Shown here: positions 8,049 to 17,702 of the stretch, in pieces
Numbering within the stretch: the stretch's first letter is position 1
Layout: every line of letters starts with the position of its first letter
Assembly (NCBI GenBank): GCA_963750535.1
Contig: CAVVRF010000002.1
Span: 248,001-312,000, forward strand
Origin: JAKFWF01 sp963750535
GTDB lineage: Bacteria; Pseudomonadota; Alphaproteobacteria; Rhizobiales; Hyphomicrobiaceae
Direction of reading: 5' to 3'
Length of the DNA: 64,000 nucleotides
Notes under the pieces: model-generated
Databases searched by the model: none
The model's input: only the letters and a program-made list of their open reading frames with translations
What the model was told of the DNA's origin: nothing
Translations under genes and position numbers: made by a program

Positions 8049-9437
8049 TCAAGCCCACGCCGCTGCGTGCGTTCCGAGCGGTACCGCCGGACGCGCCCAG
8101 CCGGCAGGCGTCTTCGACAGCACCGCCGCGTGGCGCACGGCCCGCAGCCGCCCGAACCCGGATTCGCATTCCTCGAGCAGATCGCCGACCTCTGCGAGCG
8201 CGGGGTCGTGGCAGGCAAGACCGCCACTCTGCCGTCCGAGCCGCTCGAGCCATCGGCCAGCCTGCGCAAGCGAAACCTGCACATGCCAGCTGCCGCCCTC
8301 GCGCGCCTGCCGCCCCCGCGCCATCATGGCGCCAAATGCCATCAGGTAGCCGGCAGCGTGATCGAGAGCCTGCGCCGGCAGCTCCTTCGGGCCGGCAATG
8401 CCGGCGGCGGCTGCCTCCATATGATTGATGCCGGTCGCTGTCTGTACCAGGCTGTCGAAACCGCGGCGGCCGGCCCACGGACCCACCGGACCATAGGCGG
8501 ACAGCGAGACGTAGATGATGCCCGGCCGGATGCGCGCGGCATCCTCGGGTGAAAAACCGAGGCCGGCGATCGACCGGGGACGGTAGCCCTGGCTGAAGAT
8601 ATCGGCCTGCGCCAGCAGCTCGGTCATCGCCCCGCGCCCCGATGCGGTGGCGAGATCGACATGTGCCGAGCGCTTGCCGCGACCGGTGTCGATCACCAGC
8701 CACGGAATCGACGGCAGGCTGGGGCTCGCAATCAGGAGTACGTCTGCGCCATGCGCTGCAAGCGTGCGTCCGGCCACCGGACCGGCGATGATCCGCGACA
8801 GATCGAGCACGCGCACGCCCGACAGCGGCCGATCGCCCGGCGGCAGCGGCCTGGGCGGCGCGTCGCCGATCCGGGTGATCTGCAGGGCCGGCAACGAGGC
8901 AATTGCCTGGCCCTGCGGGCTGCTCGCCCATTCGGCCGGCGAGCGCATCGCGGCGACCGCTCCTCCCGCGGCATAGGCCGCCGTCTCGAACTCTTCCGCG
9001 TCCCAGCCGAGAAGCGCCGCCTGCACCGCCTCGCGCGTGGCCTCGCAGCGAAGAACGTCGAGCACCGCTTGCCGGTGATGCGCAAAATTCGTGTGCAGGC
9101 GAACGAAGCGGCCATTGGCCGCCTTGTAGACGCCTGCCAGCGGGTCCCACGCGGCTGGCGGCTCCTGGCCGATGATGCGCAGATAACGCTCGCTGCGGAA
9201 CTCGACGGCGGCATGGCGCATGTCGACGCCGACCGTCTGCTGCTCGCCGGTGCGCTGGCGATGGATCGCGGCGGCGGCGAGACCGGCCGCTGCGATCGAC
9301 ACTTGTGCCGCGCTACCAACCCGGAACGATGAAGGCAGTTGCGGCTCGGCTCCGGAAAGCCTGACGCTCGCGAGATCTTCCGCCGCTCCGCCGCCAAGCT
9401 GCCAAAGCTCGGCCAATGCTTTCTCACTCGTGATCAT
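8049..9437 (-). CDS. CaiB/BaiF (family III) CoA-transferase
   Basis: A 462-aa protein with the family III CoA-transferase fold. VLDLSRIIAGPVAGRTLAAHGADVLLI near residue 230 is the hallmark CoA-binding segment, followed by KRSAHVDL, the ADIFSQGYRP region and YVSLSAYG. About 200 residues precede this segment, so this belongs to the longer or internally duplicated subgroup. The expected catalytic Asp is not confidently placed. ATG 9437 is chosen (MITSEKALAE, with GAGGCGAAG upstream) over further upstream starts that have no homology-like sequence. The acyl substrate is unknown and no pathway partner adjoins. Confidence 0.8.
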   Translation of the reverse strand: MITSEKALAELWQLGGGAAEDLASVRLSGAEPQLPSSFRVGSAAQVSIAAAGLAAAAIHRQRTGEQQTVGVDMRHAAVEFRSERYLRIIGQEPPAAWDPLAGVYKAANGRFVRLHTNFAHHRQAVLDVLRCEATREAVQAALLGWDAEEFETAAYAAGGAVAAMRSPAEWASSPQGQAIASLPALQITRIGDAPPRPLPPGDRPLSGVRVLDLSRIIAGPVAGRTLAAHGADVLLIASPSLPSIPWLVIDTGRGKRSAHVDLATASGRGAMTELLAQADIFSQGYRPRSIAGLGFSPEDAARIRPGIIYVSLSAYGPVGPWAGRRGFDSLVQTATGINHMEAAAAGIAGPKELPAQALDHAAGYLMAFGAMMARGRQAREGGSWHVQVSLAQAGRWLERLGRQSGGLACHDPALAEVGDLLEECESGFGRLRAVRHAAVLSKTPAGWARPAVPLGTHAAAWA

Positions 9438-9509
9438 GCTTCGCCTCACACAAGACCAGCAAAGGGACTTCCCACCCGAGCCGCGGCAAGATAGAAACCG
9501 GCGCCACAA

Positions 9510-9584
9510 GGGCGGCTAGCTCAGCGGTAGAGCATTCCGTTTACACCGGACAGGTCGGGAGTTCGATCCTCTCGCCGCCCACCA
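9510..9584 (+). tRNA. tRNA-Val (anticodon UAC)
   Basis: A full cloverleaf can be drawn. The acceptor stem GGGCGGC (9510-9516) pairs with GCCGCCC (9574-9580), followed by discriminator A and a genomically encoded CCA (9582-9584). The D-arm is GCTC/GAGC, the anticodon loop TTTACAC gives anticodon TAC at 9542-9544, the variable loop is 5 nt, and the T-arm has TTCGATC. The outermost anticodon-stem pair is a U-C mismatch; otherwise it is regular. Confidence 0.93.
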
Positions 9585-9613
9585 TTCATAGCTCACGTGC
9601 GTTGCCCCGGTGC

Positions 9614-10754
9614 TCATCCCCACGACTGGACGCGCAAGGCACCGCGCGCGTCGGCCAGCCGTGCTGCGATGGCGGCGCGCGGCAGCAAACCGGTCTGCGT
9701 GTCGACGTGGGCGACCACCGAGGCAGCGTTGATCGCCGCTGCCAGCATCGCCTCGGCCAGATCGGCCCCCGTCGACAGCTCGGCCGCGAGAGTTGCGGCA
9801 AAGGCATCGCCAGCCCCGGCGGTCCCGGCGACCTCGGCCGCCAGCGCCGGGCAGTATACGAGCTTGCCGTCGCCGGAAACGTAAGCCCCCTTCGAGCCGT
9901 CGGTAATTGCGATGAACCTCGGACCCAATCCGTGCAGCAGCGACATGAACGCGGGTAGCGTCAAATCGGCCTGGGCGCCGGCGATGCCGCTGCGCAGCAA
10001 CGGCGGCAGATCGACCGCGGGCGGCACCAGCGGGCAGGCGACGTGCGATGGCAGCGTACCGCCGCTGGGAGCCGAAAGCAGCCCCGGCAGCAAGGCGGCG
10101 GCCTCGAGCTTGTTGATGGTCAGCAGGTCGAGCGCGCCGAGCACCCCGAGAAACGCGTCCCGCCGCGAGGAGAGCTGCCGGATGCCCGGATTGGTCGCGA
10201 CGAACGCACCGGCCGCCTTGGCCTGCTGGATGATGCCCGGGAAGCAGTCGGCGGAGTCGTTGCTTAGCCCTGAGACGAACACGAGGCTCGCGCCATGGAA
10301 TGCATCGGCTGGAATGTCGCTCGGCATCAGCCGGGTGTTGGCGCCGCGGAAGGTGAAGATCGATGCATCGCGATCGTGCGCCGAGATCATCACCGCGACG
10401 CCGGTCGCGAAGTTCTTCGACCTGCAGACGAGCCGCTGATCGAGGCCTTCGTCGACAAACGTTTCGAGCACCTTCGAGGCATTCAGGTCCCAGCCGATCT
10501 TGACCAGCGGCGTGACCGCGAACCCGAGCCGCGACGAGTGCCACGCCGGTATTGATGGCGCCGCCGCCGGTATGGATCGATATGCTGTCGGCCTCGATCT
10601 TGCGGCCGGGCTCCAGCAGCAGGAACGATGCCGCGGAATTCTGCAGCGTCAGCCGCTCGATGTCCTTGTTGGCGACTATGGCGATGATGTCGACCACCGC
10701 CGAGCCGACCGTCACCGCGCGAACCTCTGCGGCAGGTGTCGTCTGAACTGACAT
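9614..10754 (-). pseudogene. PfkB family carbohydrate kinase, frameshifted
   Basis: The N-terminus (start 10754) carries the PfkB substrate region: VGSAVVDIIAIV, then HTGGGAINTGVAL. At about 10539-10541 the frame is lost. One frame over, it resumes as SRLGFAVTPLVKIGWDLNASKVLETF and runs to the C-terminal PfkB signature GTAGAGDAFAATLAAEL with its catalytic Asp. Deleting one G (CTCGTCGCGG to CTCTCGCGG, coding strand) rebuilds a kinase of about 379 aa. Ribokinase-like enzymes of this class phosphorylate sugars or nucleosides; the substrate is not evident. Conservation on both sides suggests a sequencing indel or recent lesion. Confidence 0.8.
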
Positions 10755-10797
10755 TTCGCCTTATCTCCGGTGGGTTTGGCGCGCCTCGGTCGCGAGC

Positions 10798-12066
10798 TCA
10801 GAAACGCGCAATGGAGTACGGTGCGAGCTCAACATCCGGCTTCGTCCCGCGCACCAGCTGGGACACCAGGCGCCCGGTCAGTGGTCCGAGGGTGAGGCCC
10901 AGATGCTGGTGGGCAAAGGCGTAGATCACTTGCGGCGCCTTCGGGCTGCGGCCGATTACCGGCAGCGAGTCCGGGGTCGACGGCCGGCGTCCCATCCACT
11001 CGCGCGTCACCCGGTCGGACAGTCCCGGCAGCACCTCCCGGGCGGCGGGCAGGAGCTTGTAGATGCGGGAAAAATCCGGCGGCGCGTCGAGGCCCGCGAA
11101 CTCCACTCCGCTGGTCAGGCGAATGCCGTCCTGCATCGGCGCGAGGACGAACCCCTCCACTGGCAGGCAAACCGGCCGCCGCAGCTCTTTGACCGTGCCG
11201 GGATCGAGATTGAGGTGGTAGCCGCGCTCCGTATCGAGCGGCACGCGATCGCCGACCTGCCTGGCCAGGGACTGCGACCACGCCCCGGCGGCCACGACGA
11301 CCGTGTCGAAGTAGCGAATGCCAAGCTCGCAGCGCAGCCGCACCCGCCCGGAAGGCAACGGCTCGATCTGTCGCACATGCTCGGGCAGCCAGACGCCGCC
11401 GTGCGCGAAGAAGTGCTGCGCATAGGCATCGATCAGCTTCTTCGGCGACGTGCAGAAAGCGCTTTCGCCGTGGAACAGGCCCCTTGCGAAGACACGCGCC
11501 AGCCCCGGCTCGAGCTGGCCGATGTCATCGGGCGACAGCACCTCGTACTTGATGCCGTGCTCATCCATCAGCTGCCGGGCGAGCGCGCTGCCGGCAAACC
11601 CGCGCTCGCTCTTGTAGACCTTGAGCCACCCGACCGGCCGGACGACGTCGGCGGCGCCGGCCAGCGCGATCAGTTCCTTGTGCGCTTCGTAGGCACGCGT
11701 AACCAGCGGATAAAGGCCCGCGGCGGCATGCCGAACCCGCGACATGCGGCTTTCGAGCACGAACCGGCCAAGCCACGGCGCGAATTTCGGCAGGTAGCGC
11801 GGGCGCACGCGCACGGCGCTCGCCGGGTCCAGCAGATAGCGCGGCAGCTGCCGCATGACACCGGGCGTGCTGGTCGGCTCGATCGCACCGGTGACGATTG
11901 CGCCGGCATTGCCGAACGACGTAGCCGTGCCCGGACTGCGGGCATCGACGACGGTCACGCTGTGGCCATCGTTCTGCAGGTGCAGCGCCGTGCTCATGCC
12001 GACGATGCCACTGCCGATCACGGCGATCGAGCGCGGCGCCGCCGGCGGCTGGTTCGGATTGCTCAT
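10798..12066 (-). CDS. FAD-dependent D-amino acid dehydrogenase-like oxidoreductase
   Basis: A 422-aa protein of the DAO/DadA family. The N-terminal Rossmann motif is AVIGSGIVGMSTALHL, with the acidic VVDARSPG strand end after it. The C-terminal FAD-contacting segment is YAFAHQHLGLTLGPLTGRLV, close to DadA. It probably oxidises a D-amino acid or secondary amine to an imino/keto acid, feeding electrons to the respiratory chain. ATG 12066 is used; an upstream in-frame ATG adds 26 residues without family character. It is divergent from the TctB-TctA transporter genes. Confidence 0.82.
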   Translation of the reverse strand: MSNPNQPPAAPRSIAVIGSGIVGMSTALHLQNDGHSVTVVDARSPGTATSFGNAGAIVTGAIEPTSTPGVMRQLPRYLLDPASAVRVRPRYLPKFAPWLGRFVLESRMSRVRHAAAGLYPLVTRAYEAHKELIALAGAADVVRPVGWLKVYKSERGFAGSALARQLMDEHGIKYEVLSPDDIGQLEPGLARVFARGLFHGESAFCTSPKKLIDAYAQHFFAHGGVWLPEHVRQIEPLPSGRVRLRCELGIRYFDTVVVAAGAWSQSLARQVGDRVPLDTERGYHLNLDPGTVKELRRPVCLPVEGFVLAPMQDGIRLTSGVEFAGLDAPPDFSRIYKLLPAAREVLPGLSDRVTREWMGRRPSTPDSLPVIGRSPKAPQVIYAFAHQHLGLTLGPLTGRLVSQLVRGTKPDVELAPYSIARF

Positions 12067-12268
12067 GACTTGGCGTTTCTCATTGGGTACTGACGCGTAG
12101 GGCTGCCGCCATTCGTGCCCGGCGATTGCGGGACTTGCAGGCACACAGGCTGGCGATTTGCGCTAATTCTGCCGCCCCGGCAAGTACAACCGGGTGGACA
12201 GCATCCGGCGCCTGCGGCTAGTACCCACGACCGGGGAAGCATGACCGGCAAAGGTCCAAGGGGTGAGC

Positions 12269-12799
12269 ATGGCGGGCGAGCGACGGCAGGAGCGTGATGC
12301 GACGAGCCGCGCCGGCTTGCTCAAGTCGCCGGAAAACATGGCGGCGGGCGCATTCCTTCTGGCCCTCGCCTCGATCGGCTTTTTCGGTTCTCTCGAGAAC
12401 GACGTCGGCACGCTCGCGGCGTTCGGCGCCGGCATGGTGCCGCGTGCGATCTCGGTTCTGATCGCGCTGTGCGGGGCCGGCCTCATCGCCCTGTCGTTCG
12501 CGAGCGAGGGTCCGAAGCTCGAGCGCTGGTCGCTGCGCGGGCTCGTCTTCGTGCTCGGCGCCGTCGTCACGTTCGGATTGACCATCCGGGGGTTCGACAT
12601 CGGTCCGCTGCGAATCCCGGCCCTGGGGCTGATCGTGGCCGGGCCGCTGTCGATTGCGCTCGCTTCGCGCGCCGACCCGGAAACGCGGCCGCTGGAGGTC
12701 ATCGTGCTCGCCGTCGCCCTGACGGGGCTGTGCATTGGCCTGTTCCGCTTCATGTTGCGGCTGCCGATCCCGGTCGCACCCTGGCTCGTCGGCTACTGA
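12269..12799 (+). CDS. Tripartite tricarboxylate transporter small subunit TctB-like
   Basis: A 176-aa protein with four hydrophobic helices, the topology of TctB-family small membrane subunits. ATG 12269 has AAGGGG at 12258-12263; an in-frame GTG at 12263 overlaps that site and is less likely. The tctA-like gene starts 14 bp after its stop, so both are one operon. In characterised systems TctB and TctA work with a periplasmic TctC binding protein to import carboxylates with sodium; no TctC gene is present in this window. Confidence 0.82.
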   Translation: MAGERRQERDATSRAGLLKSPENMAAGAFLLALASIGFFGSLENDVGTLAAFGAGMVPRAISVLIALCGAGLIALSFASEGPKLERWSLRGLVFVLGAVVTFGLTIRGFDIGPLRIPALGLIVAGPLSIALASRADPETRPLEVIVLAVALTGLCIGLFRFMLRLPIPVAPWLVGY

Positions 12800-12813
12800 G
12801 CGAGGCTCGCGCG

Positions 12814-14361
12814 ATGATGGACCTCTACACAAATCTCGCGCTCGGCTTCCACACCGTTTGGAAGGTGGCGTGGATCCCCTGGGCGTCGGCTGGCCTTTGG
12901 GTGCCGGTGCCGATCAATCTCATCCTGTGCTTCATCGGCTGTCTGGTCGGCACGCTGGTCGGCGTGCTGCCGGGTGTCGGCCCGATCGCCACGATCGCTA
13001 TGCTGATGCCGCTGACCTATGGGCTCGAGCCGGTCGGAGCGTTGATCATGCTCGCCGGCATCTACTACGGCGCGCAGTACGGCGGCTCGACGACCGCGAT
13101 CCTGGTCAACATTCCGGGCGAGGCGACGAGCGTCGTCACCGTGCTCGACGGTTTCCAGATGGCAAGGCAGGGCCGCGCCGGCGCCGCCCTCGGCATCGCG
13201 GCAATCGGCTCGTTCGTCGCCGGTTGCGTCTCGACGCTGATCATTGCCGGACTGGCGCTGCCGCTGACCCGCATGGCGCTGCTGTTCGGCCCGGCGGAAT
13301 ACTTCTCGCTGATGGTGCTGGGCCTGATGTTCGCCGTCGTGCTGGCGCGCGGCTCGCTGCTCAAGGCGATCGCGATGATCCTGGTCGGCGTGCTGCTGTC
13401 GACGATCGGCTCCGATCTCGAATCCGGCGAGGAGCGGCTGACGTTCGGCTTCGCCCCGGTCGCCGACGGCCTCGATTTCGCGGTGATCGCGATGGGCGTC
13501 TTCGGCCTCGCCGAGATCGTCAAGAACCTCGAGAACGTTGAAAATCGCACCGTCATCAAGACTGCGCTCGGCCGATTGCTGCCGAGCCTCGCGGAGTTGC
13601 GTCAATCGGCGGCGCCGATCGCCCGCGGCACGCTGATCGGCTCGATCCTCGGGCTTCTGCCAGGCAACGGGGCGGTGCTCGGACCATTCGCGTCCTACAC
13701 CGTCGAGAAGAAGTTCGCGGACGATCCCTCGCGCTTCGGCCGCGGCGCGATCGAGGGCGTGGCGGGGCCGGAGTCGGCAAACAATGCCGGCGCGCAGACG
13801 GCCTTCATACCGCTGCTGACGCTCGGCATCCCGCCCAACGCGGTGATGGCGCTGATGGTCGGCGCGATGACCATCCACGGCATCACGCCGGGCCCGCAGA
13901 TCATGACCAAGAAGCCAGACCTGTTCTGGGGCATGATCGCCTCGATGTGGATCGGCAATCTGATGCTGCTGGTGATCAACCTGCCGCTGATCGGGATGTG
14001 GGTGCGGCTGCTCAGGGTCCCCTACCGGCTGATGTTCCCGGCGATCGTGCTGTTCTGCTGCATCGGGATCTATTCCGTGCAGAACTCGCCCGCCGACGTC
14101 CTGCTGGTGGCCTTGTTCGGACTGTTCGGATACGTGGTGCTGAAGCTCGGCTTCGAGGCCGCGCCGATGCTGCTCGGTTTCGTGCTGGGCCGCCTGATGG
14201 AGGAGAAGGTGCGGCAGGCGCTGCGCATCTCGCGTGGCAGCTTCATGACGTTCATCGAGCGCCCATTGTCGGCCGCTCTGCTGGCGCTTGCCGTCGTCAT
14301 CGTCATAGTCGCCGCGCTGCCGGCCATCCGTCGCAGCCGCGACAGCGTCTTCAGCGAATAG
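12814..14361 (+). CDS. Tripartite tricarboxylate transporter permease TctA-like
   Basis: A 515-aa integral membrane protein with about 11-12 helices. The TctA hallmark GVLPGVGPIATIAMLMP is near residue 50, and a second copy of the same pattern, GLLPGNGAVLGPFASY, is near residue 280. These two internal-repeat loops form the substrate and ion site in the family. AGIYYGAQYGGSTTAIL is also characteristic. The substrate is probably a carboxylate, unspecified. It follows tctB in an operon. No tctC gene is adjacent, so the binding protein must be encoded elsewhere. Confidence 0.9.
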   Translation: MMDLYTNLALGFHTVWKVAWIPWASAGLWVPVPINLILCFIGCLVGTLVGVLPGVGPIATIAMLMPLTYGLEPVGALIMLAGIYYGAQYGGSTTAILVNIPGEATSVVTVLDGFQMARQGRAGAALGIAAIGSFVAGCVSTLIIAGLALPLTRMALLFGPAEYFSLMVLGLMFAVVLARGSLLKAIAMILVGVLLSTIGSDLESGEERLTFGFAPVADGLDFAVIAMGVFGLAEIVKNLENVENRTVIKTALGRLLPSLAELRQSAAPIARGTLIGSILGLLPGNGAVLGPFASYTVEKKFADDPSRFGRGAIEGVAGPESANNAGAQTAFIPLLTLGIPPNAVMALMVGAMTIHGITPGPQIMTKKPDLFWGMIASMWIGNLMLLVINLPLIGMWVRLLRVPYRLMFPAIVLFCCIGIYSVQNSPADVLLVALFGLFGYVVLKLGFEAAPMLLGFVLGRLMEEKVRQALRISRGSFMTFIERPLSAALLALAVVIVIVAALPAIRRSRDSVFSE

Positions 14362-14364
14362 CCG

Positions 14365-14393
14365 AAGGGCGCCACCGACCAGGCGACGCCCTT
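14365..14393 (+). terminator. Hairpin downstream of tctA-like gene
   Basis: AAGGGCG (14365-14371) pairs with CGCCCTT (14387-14393) just after the tctA stop and before the convergent podJ-like gene. There is no T-run; position is the main support. Confidence 0.35.
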
Positions 14394-14434
14394 GCCAAGC
14401 AAATCAGGCCAAGCAATCAGGATTGCGACGGCGA

Positions 14435-17350
14435 TCAGCGGGTCGCCGCCTGGCGCGACTTCCACGCTTCGCCCGCCGCCCGCGGCTCGTTGACCTGGCT
14501 GTCGACGGCCTGGGCACGCCAGGCGTTGACAGCGGCGTCGGCGGCGGCGACTTCCGCCTCCTCGAGCTTCATGCGCACCGCATCCCGGCGGCGCGCCGCC
14601 TCCTTGTCGCCGGTGCGTGCCGCCAGCGAGAGCCAATGATAGGCCTGCTTCATGTCGCGCGGCAGTCCAAGTCCACTCTCGTAGAGCACGCCGAGGTTGA
14701 ACTGGCTGTCGGCCAGTCCGCGCTCGGCGGCGGCGGTGAACCACTGCACCGCGGTGCCGTAGTCGGCCGACTGCTCGCGGCCGGCATTGAGCACCGCCAG
14801 GTTGTGCATTGCCTTGACGTGACCCTGCTCGGCAGCACGGCCGTACCAGATCTTGGCGCGAGCGACGTCCGCCTTGGTACCGATGCCGCGCTCGAACAGC
14901 GTGCCGAGCCGATACTGGGCGGGGGCGAAGCCGCGCTGCGCCGAGCGCTGATACCAGAACTGCGCCTGCTTGAAGTCCTGGCCGATACCGCGGCCCTCGG
15001 CGAACCGGGCCGCCACCTCGAACTCGGCGGACGGATCGCCTTTCTGTGCGGCGATGCGCAGCGAGGTCGGGCCGACTTGTGCCGGCGGCATCACGGAATT
15101 ATTGGCCGCCCCGGACGCCTTGACGGCGTCGGCCTCGGCGGCAGCGGCTTCCACCACGCCGTTCGGCAGCAGCGAGGCCGGCACTGTCGGTCCGTTCGCC
15201 TGGACGGCCGCGAGTTGGCTCGCGAGGCTCGCCATATTGCGCTCCCGACGCATGCGGGCAAGGTCGGTATTGGTCGACACCGCGTTGGTCGGCGTCACGG
15301 AAATGCCGATGGCGTTGGCGGCAGCGAGCGAGGAAGGCGTCGGGAGCGCCGCATCACGGCGCTCGACGGCCGGCTCGCTTGGAGCTTCACGCCGATCGCT
15401 GAGGCCCTCCACCGCCGCATCCGCCTTGTTGCGCTGATCGTAGAGCGCGCCATCCGGCCGTTGCGGCGCTGCCGCCGTCGACGAGCGCGGCGTGGCGTTG
15501 CCGGTGGTGATCGATGGGGTCGGCGCGGCGGCCTTGTCATCGGCGGCCAGATCGCCGGAGGTCGTCTCGGCGCTGCCGTTGTCGACCGCCAGCGGCGACT
15601 TCTGCTGTGCCGTCTGGCGCGCGCCGCCGTCGAACGACAGGCCCCGGTTGAGGCCGACGGAGGTCGCCAGGAAGCCGATGGCGAACAGGAGGGCAATGCC
15701 GGCGACCATCAATGGCGTCCGCGAACGGGCCTTGACTTCGTCCTCGGGTGCGGCAGCGGGCGCCGCGATCTCGACCGCAGGCGCGCCTCGGCGCGGTCTG
15801 GCGGCCTCCGCGGGTGGAGCGGCCGGATCAGCCGACTGGGTCGCGACCTTGCGGGCGGCGCGCCGGGCATCCGCTGCTGCCGCGGCCCGGAAATCCTCCC
15901 GGCTCTGCGGTACGCCGCGATTGGGCAGCACAGCCGCAGCCTCGACGGCAGGCGCAGGCGCCTCGGCGGCGAACAGCGGCTCGACGCGCTGCGGCGCGGC
16001 AGGCGCCGGCGCGGCAACCGGCATCGCCGGAGCCGCGGCGGCCGCGAACGACGACGGCGGCGGCGTATATGACGGCGCGGCGTTCTCGAGCGCATCCATC
16101 CGATCGAGCATGCGGATCATCGCCTGCTGCATGGTGTCGAGCATCGTCGACGTGTGCTCTTCATTCTCCCGCTGGCCGGCGACGAAACTGTCGACGACGC
16201 TCTGCAGTTCGGCGACCGCGTCATGGTCGATGCCGGCCGGCGCGAATTCAGGATGCGGCAGCCGGCCTGCGACGCGGTCGGCGACCGCCATGGCGACCGC
16301 CTCGATCTCTTCCTCGCTCGGCGTGTGCCGGCCGGCGGGCGCGTGCAGCGCGAGCAGGCTCCCGAGCCGCTCGTCCGAAAACTGATGCATGAGGTCGCCG
16401 AGCTGCTGCTCGATGCCATCGAGACGACCGAGCTGGCCTTGGGTGCGCTCGAACTGGGCGAACAACTCGCTGAGGTGCGCTTCGACGATGCGCAGGCCTT
16501 CGACGTCGGCGCGCGTGGCGAGGTCCTGGAGGGCGTCGCCGAACCGCCGCTCGAGCTGCTCCAGCCGACCATCGAGCGCCAGCAGCGCGCCGTCCGGCCG
16601 CGCCGCTTCGAGCGACTGCTCGATGCGGGCGGCAATCGCGGCGAACCGCTCGTCGAGCCAGTCCTGATCGGCCCGCGCGGCTGGTGCAACCGTCGGGACC
16701 TCTGCGGCGGAGCTCGTCGGCAGCGCTGCCGGCATAGCGAGTGGCGCCGGCATTTCCACCGGCTGCGGCTGCCGGCTGCCGACATGCGCATCGCCACTCT
16801 CATAGAGGTCGGCCAACGCATCCGCTGAAGCCTGGCTCCAGGGCTCGGCAGCGTCGCCCGGCAGCGACTCGAGCGCCGCGATCTCCTGGCGCTCCGACCA
16901 GTAAGGGCTCACGCCGCCGGGCTCGCCCGTCGAAGTAGCGTCGAACGTTGCAGCGGTGGATCGCGCCATGTCGTCCAGCGGCTTCGCTGTCGGCGCCGAC
17001 GCCACCACGGCGGCCAGACTTGCCGCCGCCTTGGCGATTTCGCGCTCGCGTCCGACGGCGGCGATCTTGTCGGCCAGGATCTGCACGCTGTCCTCGATGC
17101 GGGCGAACGCCGGGGCATGTTGTGACGGTACCTGATCGCGCACGCTCTCAGCGTCGCGGCCGAGGGTTTCGAGCCGTCCCCGCATGTCGTGCAGGGCGGC
17201 GGTGTTGCGCTGATCGGCGGCAATGAACTGGCGCGTCAGGTCCGCAAGCAGGTCCTTGATGTCCTCGCCCGCACAGGTGAATTCCCCGGGTCGGCTTCCC
17301 GTCTGGGTTGCAGCTCCACCAACCTGGTGTGCGTCGGTCTGGTTCAGCAT
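14435..17350 (-). CDS. PodJ-like polarity/localisation protein with Sel1 repeats
   Basis: A 971-aa protein. Residues 1 to about 500 are cytoplasmic, with coiled-coil and Ala/Pro-rich segments. A single membrane helix near residue 580 (LMVAGIALLFAIGFLATSVG) follows, then a low-complexity periplasmic linker, and four to five Sel1-type TPR repeats near the C-terminus (FEVAARFAEGRGI, AQYRLGTLFERGIG, FNLGVLYESGLGL). This is the architecture of alphaproteobacterial PodJ polar organisers. ATG 17350 with GGGGA upstream is chosen; longer in-frame extensions look like noise. It probably anchors polar cell-cycle or envelope machinery; exact orthology is unproven. Confidence 0.75.
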   Translation of the reverse strand: MLNQTDAHQVGGAATQTGSRPGEFTCAGEDIKDLLADLTRQFIAADQRNTAALHDMRGRLETLGRDAESVRDQVPSQHAPAFARIEDSVQILADKIAAVGREREIAKAAASLAAVVASAPTAKPLDDMARSTAATFDATSTGEPGGVSPYWSERQEIAALESLPGDAAEPWSQASADALADLYESGDAHVGSRQPQPVEMPAPLAMPAALPTSSAAEVPTVAPAARADQDWLDERFAAIAARIEQSLEAARPDGALLALDGRLEQLERRFGDALQDLATRADVEGLRIVEAHLSELFAQFERTQGQLGRLDGIEQQLGDLMHQFSDERLGSLLALHAPAGRHTPSEEEIEAVAMAVADRVAGRLPHPEFAPAGIDHDAVAELQSVVDSFVAGQRENEEHTSTMLDTMQQAMIRMLDRMDALENAAPSYTPPPSSFAAAAAPAMPVAAPAPAAPQRVEPLFAAEAPAPAVEAAAVLPNRGVPQSREDFRAAAAADARRAARKVATQSADPAAPPAEAARPRRGAPAVEIAAPAAAPEDEVKARSRTPLMVAGIALLFAIGFLATSVGLNRGLSFDGGARQTAQQKSPLAVDNGSAETTSGDLAADDKAAAPTPSITTGNATPRSSTAAAPQRPDGALYDQRNKADAAVEGLSDRREAPSEPAVERRDAALPTPSSLAAANAIGISVTPTNAVSTNTDLARMRRERNMASLASQLAAVQANGPTVPASLLPNGVVEAAAAEADAVKASGAANNSVMPPAQVGPTSLRIAAQKGDPSAEFEVAARFAEGRGIGQDFKQAQFWYQRSAQRGFAPAQYRLGTLFERGIGTKADVARAKIWYGRAAEQGHVKAMHNLAVLNAGREQSADYGTAVQWFTAAAERGLADSQFNLGVLYESGLGLPRDMKQAYHWLSLAARTGDKEAARRRDAVRMKLEEAEVAAADAAVNAWRAQAVDSQVNEPRAAGEAWKSRQAATR

Positions 17351-17389
17351 TATAGTCCCCATCGTGCCGGGCCTTGCGCGTCGGATCAC

Positions 17390-17447
17390 GAATGCGGGCG
17401 CCCCAGATGGGTCATGACGGTAAGGCCCGTCATGTCGGCCCGCATTC
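17390..17447. promoter_or_regulatory. Nested inverted repeats in the divergent upstream region
   Basis: GAATGCGGGC (17390-17399) and GCCCGCATTC (17438-17447) are exact reverse complements. Inside them CATGACG (17413-17419) and CGTCATG (17427-17433) form a second stem. The structure lies 40 bp upstream of the podJ-like gene in the 352-bp divergent gap that also serves the secreted-protein gene at 17703. It could be an operator or an mRNA leader structure. Nothing else was recognised in this gap beyond a weak CtrA-like site near 17514-17528. Confidence 0.35.
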
Positions 17448-17702
17448 GCTCGAGGTCTCGCCGAACGCGGCACGAGTGGGGACCTTGCTGCCATCGAGGC
17501 TCGCAACTGGTGGTAAACGTCAGGTTAAGGCCCGAGAATACGGCTGTTGCGGGCGGTCCGGCGGCCATACGCTCGAGCGATCGACCACCGAATCACTTTC
17601 GAATTTCCGATTCCGCGGGGCGCGCGCACCTGTTGATCGAGTGCGCGCCACCACATATGTCCATCCGGCCAGGGCCCGCCGGAGATCAATTGGGAGCGAT
17701 CC

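Noticed and set aside
8049..9437. CoA-transferase considered as frameshifted or fused
   Set aside because: One continuous frame carries coherent family motifs to the C-terminus; the long N-terminal part is within family variation.
17351..17506. N-terminal extension of the PodJ-like protein to 17506
   Set aside because: The extra residues are Arg/Pro-rich noise and run over inverted repeats; ATG 17350 has a ribosome site.
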